Shown in pieces: positions 46,295 through 53,489 of a DNA stretch of 64,000 nt. Position 1 is the stretch's first letter. Each line of letters begins with the position of its first letter. A model generated the notes under the pieces. That model searched no databases and had not been told where the DNA came from. It saw only the letters and a list, made by a program, of their open reading frames with translations. Source of the DNA: Acidimicrobiales bacterium (GTDB lineage Bacteria; Actinomycetota; Acidimicrobiia; Acidimicrobiales; Aldehydirespiratoraceae); NCBI GenBank assembly GCA_040219515.1, contig JAVJSI010000004.1:124001-188000 (forward strand), written 5' to 3'. The position numbers and the translations under genes were made by a program.

Positions 46295-46512
46295 GCCGAC
46301 GGAGCGGGGCCGGCCGCCGGCAGGGCCGGGTGAGCGCCTATGACGACGCCGCCGGCTGCGGGACCCTCGCCGACGACGACGGCGAATGGTTCTTCCACTG
46401 CACGGCGATCGCCGACGGCACTCGGACGATCGCGCCCGGGGCCGAGGTCGACTTCCTGCTGGTCCCTGGGCATCTCGGGCGATGGGAGGGGCGAGACATC
46501 CGTCTCGCCTAG
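46291..46512 (+). CDS. Small cold-shock-domain protein
   Basis: The 73-residue product has the CSD pattern: GRVSAYDDAAGCGTLADDDG (RNP1-like region), WFFHCTAIADGTRTIAPGAE (RNP2-like FFH) and a last strand GRWEGRDIRLA. It has a basic N-terminus (SRRSGAGRRQGR). Nucleic acid binding is likely. Its coupling to hisG is unexplained; the family member probably serves RNA folding. The TAG stop is directly followed by the GTG of the transporter gene. Confidence 0.82.
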   Translation: MSRRSGAGRRQGRVSAYDDAAGCGTLADDDGEWFFHCTAIADGTRTIAPGAEVDFLLVPGHLGRWEGRDIRLA

Positions 46513-47313
46513 GTGGTGAACGGCGTCGCGGTCGCGCTGGTCCTCAGCTCGGCGTTCTTCCACGCCATCTGGAACGCCAGAGCGAATCGCGGCGACGACC
46601 GAGCGGTCGAGTTGGCCATCGCCTACGCCACCGGCGCGGTCGTCCTGCTGCCCTGGCTGGTCATGGACCCCCCGACCGAGGTGCTCGGATGGATGGTGCT
46701 CAGCGGGCTGGCCCATGGCGGCTACATCGGCTTCCTCGCGCAGGCGTATCGACGCGGTGGGTTGGCGACGACCTACCCGATCGCTCGCGGGGCTGCGCCG
46801 CTGTTCGTGGCGGCAGCGGGCATCTGGCTGCTCGACCAGACCCCGGCGGTCACGACGGTCGCAGGGGCAATCGTGGTCGGCGTGGGCATGTCGGTCATCG
46901 GCGGGGTGGCGTGGGGTCAGGGCGAACGCGCCGCAGTGGCGATGGCGCTCGTCACCGGTGGCTTCATCGCCTCCTACACGCTCCTCGACGCCCGCGGAGT
47001 GGAGTCCACCGGTGAACTCGGCTACTTCGCCGGTGCCTCGATGGTGGCGGCGGCGGTCGTGCTGTTGACCGAACGGGCCTCGCTCGCGCGGGTTCGAGCC
47101 TCGCTGTACGAGGGTCTGCGGATCGGTGCCTTCGCCGTGGTGGCCTACGGTCTCGTGCTGCTCGCCTACACCCGGGCCGACGCGGCTGACATCGCGACCC
47201 TTCGGGGGACCTCGATCCTGTTCGGGCTGGTTCTCGTGCGCCGCACGGTCACCGCCCGCTTGCTCACCGGCACGCTGGCGGTCGTGCTCGGGGCAGTGCT
47301 CGTCGTGGTGTGA
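46513..47313 (+). CDS. EamA/DMT-family transporter
   Basis: Membrane protein of 266 residues, about nine or ten hydrophobic helices in two repeats. FFHAIWNARANRG is the typical first-helix motif, and LATTYPIARGAAPLFVAAAG with ADAADIATLRGTSILFGL the ends of the two EamA halves. The substrate (metabolite export is common) cannot be inferred. Start GTG directly after the previous stop; a second GTG follows it, so the start is ambiguous by one codon. It converges with the HD-GYP gene over 28 nt. Confidence 0.85.
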   Translation: MVNGVAVALVLSSAFFHAIWNARANRGDDRAVELAIAYATGAVVLLPWLVMDPPTEVLGWMVLSGLAHGGYIGFLAQAYRRGGLATTYPIARGAAPLFVAAAGIWLLDQTPAVTTVAGAIVVGVGMSVIGGVAWGQGERAAVAMALVTGGFIASYTLLDARGVESTGELGYFAGASMVAAAVVLLTERASLARVRASLYEGLRIGAFAVVAYGLVLLAYTRADAADIATLRGTSILFGLVLVRRTVTARLLTGTLAVVLGAVLVVV

Positions 47314-47341
47314 GCCGGACGTGGTCTGAGCCGGCGGCGAG

Positions 47342-49120
47342 CTACACGACGATGTTGATCGTGACCATGGCAGTGTCGCAGCTGCCGGCCATCGAGCAGA
47401 TTCGGTAGACGAAACTGTCGGACCCGCCGATCGGGAGGCCGGTGGGGGACCAGGTGATCTCCCCCGTCGCCTGGTTGACGCTCGTCGTGCCCCGCGACGG
47501 CCCGGCGACGACCGCCAGCGTCGTGGTGTTCGCACTCGACGTGCCGAAGTCGTCGTTGGCCAGCACAGCAACCGTGCGGCCCACTCCGAGGAGCACGGTC
47601 GTGCTGTCGTCGTTCGCCTCGGTGACTGCGGGCGCCAGTGTGGTGGTCGTCGTCGTGGTCGTCGTCGTACCGGTGCTGGCGGTGGTTGTGGTCGTCGCAT
47701 CGGTGCCGGCGGTCGCTGTGGTCGTCGTACCGGTGCCGGCGGTCGTTGTGGTCGCCGGACTCGCCGTGGTGGTCGGTGTCGGGTCGCTCGGGTCTCGGGT
47801 CGTGGCCGGCGCCAAGGGGTCCGCGGCGGTCGTCGTCGGCGTCGGGTCGCCGGCGGTCGTGGTGGCGCGGGGCGTGGTGGTCGTCGGCGCCGGTGCGAGG
47901 TCCGTCGGGTCATCCGGAACGGTGGATCCAGGAGCTTCGTCGTCCTCCACCGCCCGTTCGACGGCGAACGAGACCTCCTCCTCCGGGAGCTCGGTGAGAG
48001 GCGTGGCGATCACGGCTGCTGCAGTGATGGTGCCGGCGGCCACGACACCGCCGACCGACTGGACGGCGGCGGGGATGGCGGGCAGGCGCAGCATGGTCGG
48101 CAGGTGGGCGAGCCAGCCGAGCCAACCCGTGATCATCCGTTGGCGGGGTATCGAGATCTGGAGAAACGATCGGACGAGGGCCGCGTCGAACTGGGTGCCG
48201 GCATTGCGAAGCAGTTCGGCGCGAGCCTGGGACGCGGGCTGCGGTCGCTTGTAGGAGCGGGTGGCCGTCATGACATCGAACGCATCGGCGATCGAGACGA
48301 TCCGGCCCGAGAGCGAGATCTCCTCGCCGGCCAGCCCGTCGGGGTAGCCCTTGCCGTCGATGCGCTCGTGATGCTGGGTCGCACAATCGACCCAGTCTCC
48401 GAGCCAGGGCCGCAACGAGCGGACGTACTTCTCTGCGTGGCCGGGGTGTGACTTGAGCACCGTCCACTCGTCGTCGCTCGGTCGACCGTTCTTGTTCAAC
48501 ACCGACTCGGGCACGTGAAGCTTGCCGACGTCGTGGGCGAGCGACGCCCAGTTGAGCTTGATCAGGTCGTTCTTGTTCAACCCGATCTCTTCACCGAGCA
48601 TCACGGAGAATGCTCGGACCCGCTCGGAGTGGCCGCGGGTCAGTCGGTCGTGGGCGCTGAGGCGCGCCAGCAGCTCGACGAGGTGCTCGGCCGCGGCCTG
48701 GTTCGACTCGAACGTCGCAGGGATGGCGACCGAGCGTCCGAGGTCACGACCGGTGTGGGCGCGAAGCGCGGCGCCGAACCTCGACGGTGCGGCGTCCGGG
48801 AACACGAGCGACATCTGGAACAGGGCGCGAAGCGGGGCAAGGCGCCGGGTGGCGAAGTTGGCCACCCGCATCCCCGCGAAGGCAGCGGCGACCATGAGCG
48901 CGAGCCATGGCAGCAGTAGGAGAAGCGTCTTCGGCTTCGCGACGACGACCATCGAGGCCCAGACGGCGAGGAAGCCGACGGCGGCCGGAAGCAAGAGTGA
49001 TACCAACCACACGAGCGCACTGATCCCTCGACGCGGCTGCCAGGTGCGCGCGTCGAGAGAGTCGGCTTGAGAGTCGGCGGACCCGCCGGTGGCAGAGGTC
49101 CGCTCTGTCGATTGGGTCAC
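47342..49120 (-). CDS. HD-GYP phosphodiesterase with threonine stalk and Ig-like domain
   Basis: Probable c-di-GMP hydrolase fused to a surface domain, 592 residues. Two helices (about 33-56 and 65-84) precede a cytoplasmic HD-GYP domain (156-320) with GHSERVRAF, AHDVGKLHVPESVLNK, SHPGHAEKY, HHERIDGKGYPDGLAG and SIADAFDVMTATRSYKRP, all key residues present. A third helix (about 354-376) leads to a Thr/Pro/Ala-rich stretch (411-495) and a C-terminal Ig/cadherin-like domain (NDDFGTSS, SPTGLPIGGSDSFVYRICS). Topology predicts that stalk and domain are outside. Downstream of the DUF1844 gene, 42 nt apart. The GTG start has GGAGGAG abutting it, so the true start could differ. Confidence 0.87.
   Translation of the reverse strand: MTQSTERTSATGGSADSQADSLDARTWQPRRGISALVWLVSLLLPAAVGFLAVWASMVVVAKPKTLLLLLPWLALMVAAAFAGMRVANFATRRLAPLRALFQMSLVFPDAAPSRFGAALRAHTGRDLGRSVAIPATFESNQAAAEHLVELLARLSAHDRLTRGHSERVRAFSVMLGEEIGLNKNDLIKLNWASLAHDVGKLHVPESVLNKNGRPSDDEWTVLKSHPGHAEKYVRSLRPWLGDWVDCATQHHERIDGKGYPDGLAGEEISLSGRIVSIADAFDVMTATRSYKRPQPASQARAELLRNAGTQFDAALVRSFLQISIPRQRMITGWLGWLAHLPTMLRLPAIPAAVQSVGGVVAAGTITAAAVIATPLTELPEEEVSFAVERAVEDDEAPGSTVPDDPTDLAPAPTTTTPRATTTAGDPTPTTTAADPLAPATTRDPSDPTPTTTASPATTTTAGTGTTTTATAGTDATTTTTASTGTTTTTTTTTTLAPAVTEANDDSTTVLLGVGRTVAVLANDDFGTSSANTTTLAVVAGPSRGTTSVNQATGEITWSPTGLPIGGSDSFVYRICSMAGSCDTAMVTINIVV
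47667..47756 (-). repeat. Three imperfect 30-bp tandem repeats in the Thr stalk
   Basis: Units of 30 bp (47667-47696, 47697-47726, 47727-47756) share the pattern CCGGTGCCGGCGGT...GTGGTCGTC on the plus strand. They encode ten-residue Thr/Ala/Gly/Asp blocks on the minus strand. In-frame repeats of this kind can expand or contract and alter stalk length. Confidence 0.75.
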
Positions 49121-49162
49121 CTCCTCCAGATCGGCCTGCGAGAACGCCGAATGAGGAGTGGG

Positions 49163-49621
49163 TCAGGCGGTCTCGTCCGAAGCCTGGGACTTCAGCTGCA
49201 CGAAGACCATGCGGAGCTGATCGAGTGCCTCGACCAGTGTTGCCTCGGCCTCGCCGAGACGCCCTTGGAGCTTCTCGACGATGGCGGCGAGGCCGTCGAT
49301 GGCGACGGTTGCCTCGCTGAAGTTCGGGGTTTCCTGCGACAGGTGCAGGGCGGCCAGTTCGTAGAGCCCCATGCCGTGGTTGGCCACGATCATCGCGGCC
49401 GGGGTCTCGAGCAGTCGACCCCGTGCCTCGGTCATCTCTCGCACCATCTCCTCGGCACGAGTCCGTTCCTCGGGGCTGAGATCGTCGAGCTTCACTCCCT
49501 CGGGGAGCGCGGCCGCGATCTCGTCGTCGAGGCTGTGGTCGACGGCGGGCGCCTCGGCCTGTGGGGCGGGAGAAGGGCGATCAACGGGGTGTTCGCCCCC
49601 AGGTGTCCAGAGAGAACTCAT
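49163..49621 (-). CDS. DUF1844-type protein
   Basis: The 152-residue product has a variable Pro-rich N-terminus and a conserved helical C-terminal half: MGLYELAALHLSQ, VAIDGLAAIVEKLQGRLGEA and LDQLRMVFVQLKS, the DUF1844 pattern. Function unknown; often next to infC in actinobacteria. The ATG is preferred over a GTG 21 nt upstream because a TAGGGT -10 box ends 7 nt before it. Divergent from infC. Confidence 0.8.
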   Translation of the reverse strand: MSSLWTPGGEHPVDRPSPAPQAEAPAVDHSLDDEIAAALPEGVKLDDLSPEERTRAEEMVREMTEARGRLLETPAAMIVANHGMGLYELAALHLSQETPNFSEATVAIDGLAAIVEKLQGRLGEAEATLVEALDQLRMVFVQLKSQASDETA

Positions 49622-49627
49622 GGCTGG

Positions 49628-49634
49628 TACCCTA
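49628..49634. promoter_or_regulatory. Overlapping head-to-head -10 boxes for the DUF1844 gene and infC leader
   Basis: TACCCTA reads TACCCT on the plus strand (49628-49633) and TAGGGT on the minus strand (49634-49629). The minus box gives a leaderless DUF1844 mRNA. The plus box would start the long infC leader near 49641. Confidence 0.55.
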
Positions 49635-49640
49635 ACGGTC

Positions 49641-49883
49641 ACAATTGAATGGCAAGCGGGGCAACCCCCACCTGGCCATCCGGTTCGTGCTCACTCCGGT
49701 GGATGCGGGTCGCTGATGCGTCCAGGTCGACCACACGGCAGAATCCTCCGGATTCTTTCGCGGACGTCGGCTCGCCGACGTCCGTTGTTTCGTTTTCGCC
49801 GGGTACATGGTTTCCCGGAGATACGGCTCGACGGAGACCCAGCCAACCTACGGAGGTTCCGTGCTCACAAGGATTTCAGAGCG
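49641..49883 (+). promoter_or_regulatory. Structured infC leader (candidate attenuator)
   Basis: A 240-nt stretch without a convincing long gene. In order it contains a bulged stem around 49676-49704 (CATCCGG with CCGGTGGATG), a 6-bp hairpin GAATCC/GGATTC (49741-49755), a terminator-like hairpin, a CCGGG/CCCGG stem (about 49798-49818) and a GGAGG ribosome site (49852-49856). The operon encodes IF3, L35 and L20. In Firmicutes an L20-binding leader attenuates this operon; whether this one binds L20 is unknown. Confidence 0.6.
49761..49797 (+). terminator. Intrinsic terminator/attenuator in the infC leader
   Basis: An 11-bp perfect stem CGGACGTCGGC/GCCGACGTCCG with a 2-base centre is followed by TTGTTTCGTTTTC (9 T of 13), exceptional in this GC-rich sequence. 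The upstream gene runs away on the other strand, so the hairpin can act only on the infC transcript. Confidence 0.7.
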
Positions 49884-49887
49884 ATAG
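49861..49887 (+). CDS. Candidate 8-residue leader peptide overlapping the infC start
   Basis: GTG with a strong GGAGG 4 nt upstream opens a frame of eight codons (MLTRISER) that stops at TAG 49885-49887. That stop overlaps the ATA of infC (ATAG), like the ATGA couplings elsewhere in the window. An ATG at 49807 in the same frame would give 26 residues. Expression is not shown by the sequence. Confidence 0.4.
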   Translation: MLTRISER

Positions 49888-50489
49888 CACCGCAAAACGA
49901 CGAGCCAAGGATCAATGATCGGATCCGCGCCCGAGAGGTCCGTTTGATCGGACACGACGGCGAACAGATCGGCGTCAAGACGCTGCCCGAAGCGCAGAAC
50001 ATCGCGCGAGCGTCCGGCCTCGACCTGGTGGAGGTCGCCCCCGAGGCGAAGCCGCCGGTCTGCAAGGTCATGGACTACAGCAAGTTCAAGTACGAGGCGA
50101 ACCAACGGGCGAAAGAGTCCAAGAAGAAGTCCTCGAACCTGTCGGTCAAGGAGATGAAGTACCGGCCCAAGATCGGTCCGGGAGACTTCGACACCAAGAC
50201 TCGCAAGGTCGAGGAGTTCCTCGGAGAAGGTCACAAGGTCAAGGTCACGATCATGTTCCGTGGCCGAGAGATGCAACACCCCGAACTGGGTCGCAAGATC
50301 CTCGATCGGGTCGCCGAGACGGTCGAACACGTCGGCAAGGTGGAGTTCCACCCCCGACAGGACGGCCGCAACATGGTGATGGTGCTCGCTCCCGACAAGC
50401 AGGCCCAGGCCCGCCACCAGAAGCAGAAAGAAAAGGAAGAGGCCGAAGCGGCAGCCGCCGAAGCCTCGGAGTCCAACTCCGAATCCTGA
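49884..50489 (+). CDS. infC: Translation initiation factor IF-3, apparent AUA start
   Basis: IF3 discriminates against wrong start codons. From the ATA it is 201 residues: PRINDRIRAREVRLIGHDGE begins the N-domain, DLVEVAPEAKPPVCKVMDYS the linker region, and KVKVTIMFRGREMQHPELG the C-domain, with an Ala/Glu-rich tail. No ATG, GTG or TTG exists in frame between 49848 and the conserved RINDRIR. The ATA at 49884 is preceded by AAGGA with 10-nt spacing and gives a normal N-terminus. Non-AUG starts (AUU in E. coli) let IF3 repress its own synthesis. An upstream frameshift or sequence error is the alternative. Confidence 0.88.
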   Translation: MAPQNDEPRINDRIRAREVRLIGHDGEQIGVKTLPEAQNIARASGLDLVEVAPEAKPPVCKVMDYSKFKYEANQRAKESKKKSSNLSVKEMKYRPKIGPGDFDTKTRKVEEFLGEGHKVKVTIMFRGREMQHPELGRKILDRVAETVEHVGKVEFHPRQDGRNMVMVLAPDKQAQARHQKQKEKEEAEAAAAEASESNSES

Positions 50490-50502
50490 GAAAGAAGACA
50501 AA

Positions 50503-50694
50503 ATGCCAAAGATGAAGACCCACAAGGGCGCGGCCGCGCGGTTCAAGCGCACCGGCTCCGGCAAGCTCAAGCGCCGGCACCAGGGCAAGAACCACATGAT
50601 GGAGGGCAAGAGCCCGAAGCGTGTGCGTCAGCTCCGCAAGACGACCCTCGTTTCGAAGGCCGACGAGAAGAACCTGCGCGACCTCGGCGTCTGA
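50503..50694 (+). CDS. rpmI: 50S ribosomal protein L35
   Basis: Basic 63-residue ribosomal protein. MPKMKTHKGAAARFKRTGSG and KLKRRHQGKNHMM are the family signatures. It follows infC by 13 nt with a purine-rich GAGAAAGAAG ribosome site. Standard infC-rpmI-rplT order. Confidence 0.96.
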   Translation: MPKMKTHKGAAARFKRTGSGKLKRRHQGKNHMMEGKSPKRVRQLRKTTLVSKADEKNLRDLGV

Positions 50695-50724
50695 GCCGGT
50701 CCGTACCCCATTCACCGAGTGCCA

Positions 50725-50770
50725 GGAGTCGAATCGACTCCCGGCGAGAAGTCCGCACGCCGACGGCGTG
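50725..50770 (+). promoter_or_regulatory. Two hairpins between rpmI and rplT
   Basis: In the 101-nt gap, GGAGTCG/CGACTCC (50725-50741, loop AAT) and CACGCC/GGCGTG (50756-50770, loop GAC) form consecutive stems before the AAAGGGAG ribosome site of rplT. L20 represses this operon by binding RNA in other bacteria, so a regulatory site is possible but unproven. No T-run follows. Confidence 0.4.
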
Positions 50771-50795
50771 AGGCGAAATAGAGAAAGGGAGACTC

Positions 50796-51158
50796 ATGGC
50801 ACGCGTCAAGCGGTCTGTTCACTCCAAGAAGCGCCGCCGGGTAGTACTCGAGCGGGCGAAGGGCCACTACGGCAACCGCTCACGGACGTTCAAGTCCGCC
50901 AACGAATCGGTCATGCACGCGGGCAACTACGCGTTCCGCGATCGTCGGGCCCGCAAGGGTGAGTTCCGCAAGCTGTGGATCCAGCGCATCAACGCCGCGT
51001 GCCGTGAGAACGGCACCAGCTACAGCCGGTTCATCGCCGGGCTGAAGGCGGCCGAGATCGAGGTCGACCGCAAGATGCTGTCCGAGATGGCCATCCACGA
51101 CCCGGCCGCGTTCAGCGCTCTCGTCGAGGCGGCCAACGGGGCGCTCACCGACGCCTGA
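50796..51158 (+). CDS. rplT: 50S ribosomal protein L20
   Basis: Early assembly protein of the large subunit, 120 residues. [20 protein letters not shown] and [20 protein letters not shown] mark the basic N-terminal extension, and [20 protein letters not shown] the globular domain. The stop shares one base with the next methyltransferase gene (TGATG). Confidence 0.97.
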   Translation: MARVKRSVHSKKRRRVVLERAKGHYGNRSRTFKSANESVMHAGNYAFRDRRARKGEFRKLWIQRINAACRENGTSYSRFIAGLKAAEIEVDRKMLSEMAIHDPAAFSALVEAANGALTDA

Positions 51159-51940
51159 TGGCTCCTGCCGCCGGGTCACATGTGCTCGGGGCACAGAATC
51201 CGAGAATCGCTGAACTGCGTCGCCTGATCGGGCGGCGCAGTTCGCGTTCCGCCGAGATCGTGCTCGAAGGGCCGCGGACGGTTCGTGAGGCCCTCGACGC
51301 CGGCCATGTCCCGTCGACGGTGATCCTCCCCGAATCCCACGACGATCATCCGCTGCTCGAGGAGCTGCCGGCCGGTGTCGAGGTCATCGTCACCCGCGAC
51401 AACGTGTTCGAGCGGCTCGCCCCGTCGGTCTCGCCCCAGCCGATGCTGGCGCTGGTGCCCCGCCCGAACGGGGAGGTGCCAGCCGCGTTCGGTGCCGACG
51501 ACGTCGCGCTGGTTCTGGCCGAAGTGAGTGATCCTGGCAACGTCGGGACGCTCATCCGGGTCGCGGATGCCGTGGGGGCCGCCGCGGTGGTCTGCATCGG
51601 TGGAGCCGATCCGTGGGGCCCCAAGGTGGTCCGCTCGTCGGCCGGTTCGGTTCTGCGGGTGCCCGTGGTGCAGCTCGACACGTTCGAGGACGCCTCCGAG
51701 CGTCTCCGTGGCGCCGGTGCGAGAGTGATCGGCACCGATGTGCGTGAGGGTGAGCCGCACGACGGGGGAGTGCTCGACGGCCCGGTGGCCATCGTGCTCG
51801 GCTCCGAGCCCCACGGGCTCGACCGTTCCATCGCCCCGCTGATCGACGCGTGGGTCCGCATCGACATGCCCGGCAACACCGAATCGCTCAACGTCGCGAT
51901 GGCCGGCACATTGCTGGCCTACGAGGCCCGTCGACGCTGA
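51158..51940 (+). CDS. SpoU-family rRNA 2'-O-methyltransferase (RlmB/TsnR-like)
   Basis: SPOUT methyltransferase of 260 residues with an N-terminal L30e-like RNA-binding domain (EIVLEGPRTVREALDAG) and the catalytic domain: VSDPGNVGTLIRVADAVGA (motif 1), IVLGSEPHGLDRSI (motif 2) and IDMPGNTESLNVAMAGTLLA (motif 3). It is coupled to rplT, the usual actinobacterial position between rplT and pheS. The exact 23S nucleotide is not determined. Confidence 0.9.
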   Translation: MAPAAGSHVLGAQNPRIAELRRLIGRRSSRSAEIVLEGPRTVREALDAGHVPSTVILPESHDDHPLLEELPAGVEVIVTRDNVFERLAPSVSPQPMLALVPRPNGEVPAAFGADDVALVLAEVSDPGNVGTLIRVADAVGAAAVVCIGGADPWGPKVVRSSAGSVLRVPVVQLDTFEDASERLRGAGARVIGTDVREGEPHDGGVLDGPVAIVLGSEPHGLDRSIAPLIDAWVRIDMPGNTESLNVAMAGTLLAYEARRR

Positions 51941-51979
51941 GTTGCTACGGCACCGAGAAGGCGACGGTGAATTCGTGGC

Positions 51980-53071
51980 TCAGTTCGAAGCCGATCCAGC
52001 GCCGGGTGTCGTCGAGTCCAGCGCAAGTGCGTCGACCGTCCAGAAGAGGCTGACGGCGATCCATGTCCGACCATGTCCGACCTGTACGGGCTCGGGCTGG
52101 AAATCAGTAGTGCCGTCGCCCACCCGACCCCGGTCGTTCTTGCCCCAACACCACATCGAGTTGTCCTGTTGGATCCCGCATGCCGAGCTGGGGCCGGTGT
52201 CGACGGTTCGCCACGCGCTGTCAGCGCCCACCCGAGTCGGTATCTCGGCGAATATCTCGTTCGTGAAGAGGAGGCTGCCCCAGCACCACAGACTGTTGTC
52301 GATTCTGGTGGCACAGGCGTACGAGTCGGCGAGGCTCACCTCCCGCCAATCGGTCGACGACCCGACCTGGGTCGGGACCGGATACTCGACCTCGGGCCCG
52401 GGACCCTGCCCCGTCTCGCCGCTGACGTCGACGCCCCAGCACCAGAGCGTGTGGTCATTCTGTACGCCGCAGCTCGCTCTGTAGCCGGAGTCGACGGAGA
52501 TCCATCGGGCGTCGCTGATCAGCACCGGGTCGGGACGGTAGTCCCGGGTGCCATCGCCGAGCTGGTAGGTGGTGTTCGCGCCCCAGCACCACAACGATCC
52601 ATCGACCTTCGTTCCGCACAACGACTCCTGGCTCCCGCCCACGGTCGCCCAGTCGGTGGTGTTGCTTCGCGGTTGCGGCGAGAGCACGAGGTCAGCCGGG
52701 TCGGGCGGATAGGTCCCGTCGTTGATGACACCCCAGCACCAGAGCGTGCGGTCGGTCTTCACTCCACAGGTCGACGCCGCCGTCGTGTTGACATCCAGCC
52801 AGGTGTCGGTGCCGATGCGAACGAAGTCGTCGGTGGCGACGCCGGTGCCGTCGCCGACCTCACCGAATCGGTTCTCGCCGTGGCACCACAGGCCGAAGTC
52901 GACGGCGATACGGCAGGTGTTGAAGGCACTGGCGCTGGTACTCAGCCAACCGGCCGTCTCTTCGGCAGGAGTGCTGGGGCCCTGGTCGTAGCGGTTGCCC
53001 CAGGTCCATGCGGTGCAGCTGCTCGCCAGCAGAGCGACCACGAGGGCCGTCGTCAGTTTCTCTCGTAACAC
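51980..53071 (-). CDS. RCC1-repeat lipoprotein
   Basis: Probably a surface-exposed beta-propeller, 363 residues. A signal peptide ends in LLASSC, an acceptable lipobox. Six repeats each carry C-x9-C with a near-constant end, for example CGVKTDRTLWC, CGTKVDGSLWC, CGVQNDHTLWC, CATRIDNSLWC and CGIQQDNSMWC, mostly followed by WG. A degenerate seventh unit closes the chain. The paired cysteines suggest one disulfide per blade. Function unknown. The GTG with GGGGAGG 6 nt upstream is chosen over a longer frame because it places the signal peptide at the N-terminus. Confidence 0.85.
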   Translation of the reverse strand: MLREKLTTALVVALLASSCTAWTWGNRYDQGPSTPAEETAGWLSTSASAFNTCRIAVDFGLWCHGENRFGEVGDGTGVATDDFVRIGTDTWLDVNTTAASTCGVKTDRTLWCWGVINDGTYPPDPADLVLSPQPRSNTTDWATVGGSQESLCGTKVDGSLWCWGANTTYQLGDGTRDYRPDPVLISDARWISVDSGYRASCGVQNDHTLWCWGVDVSGETGQGPGPEVEYPVPTQVGSSTDWREVSLADSYACATRIDNSLWCWGSLLFTNEIFAEIPTRVGADSAWRTVDTGPSSACGIQQDNSMWCWGKNDRGRVGDGTTDFQPEPVQVGHGRTWIAVSLFWTVDALALDSTTPGAGSASN

Positions 53072-53165
53072 CGCTCGCCTCCCCGTCCACCAGGCTGGAG
53101 CCGGCCGGGAGCGACCGCAATGGGTCCATTGGCCCATCGGCGGCGATGGGTCGCGGCTGAAGGGT

Positions 53166-53465
53166 CTACGCCAAGAGGTCCGCGTCGGCGGGATGGTCGC
53201 GGATGTAGGCGGCGGCGAACGGGCACTGGGGGACGATCGTCATCTCCCGTTCGCGCAGGTCGTCGAGGAGGCCCCGCATGAGCCGGTCGGCCATGCCTCG
53301 GCCTCGCATCGAAGGGTCGGTCTCGACATGGGGCACCACGATGGTCGACCCCGCGGTGGAGTAGTCGGCGATCGACACGATGCGGTCGTCGACGAGCAGC
53401 TCGTAGCGCTCGCGGTCGGGGTTGTCGCGAACGACGTGGGAGAGGTCGTCGGCTGGTTCGGTCAC
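53166..53465 (-). CDS. Small GNAT-like acetyltransferase (YjdJ type)
   Basis: The 99-residue protein matches the compact GNAT fold: YELLVDDRIVSIADY, IVVPHVETDPSMRGRGMADR (acetyl-CoA loop) and VPQCPFAAAYIRDHP, which is the hallmark end of this small family. The substrate is unknown. The GTG start is 25 nt after the OafA-type stop, so both may share a transcript. A 94-nt gap with no clear feature separates it from the RCC1 gene. Confidence 0.85.
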   Translation of the reverse strand: MTEPADDLSHVVRDNPDRERYELLVDDRIVSIADYSTAGSTIVVPHVETDPSMRGRGMADRLMRGLLDDLREREMTIVPQCPFAAAYIRDHPADADLLA

Positions 53466-53489
53466 GTCAACAGTCTCGCAGACGGTGTG

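Noticed and set aside
47314-47341. Bidirectional terminator between the transporter and HD-GYP genes
   Set aside because: Two direct TGAGCCGG copies are seen, but no convincing stem or T-tract.
47640-47900. CRISPR or intergenic tandem repeat
   Set aside because: The repeats are coding, in frame and without unique spacers.
46180-47913. Minus-strand frame across hisG, the cold-shock gene and the transporter
   Set aside because: Low-complexity Arg/Pro/His sequence; three supported plus-strand genes cover it.
49622-49642. GTG at 49642 as start of the DUF1844 gene
   Set aside because: It lies upstream of the TAGGGT box; the ATG at 49621 has the spacing seen elsewhere.
49649-49918. 89-codon frame in the infC leader starting ATG 49649
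   Set aside because: No recognisable product or ribosome site, runs into infC out of frame, and overlaps the hairpins.
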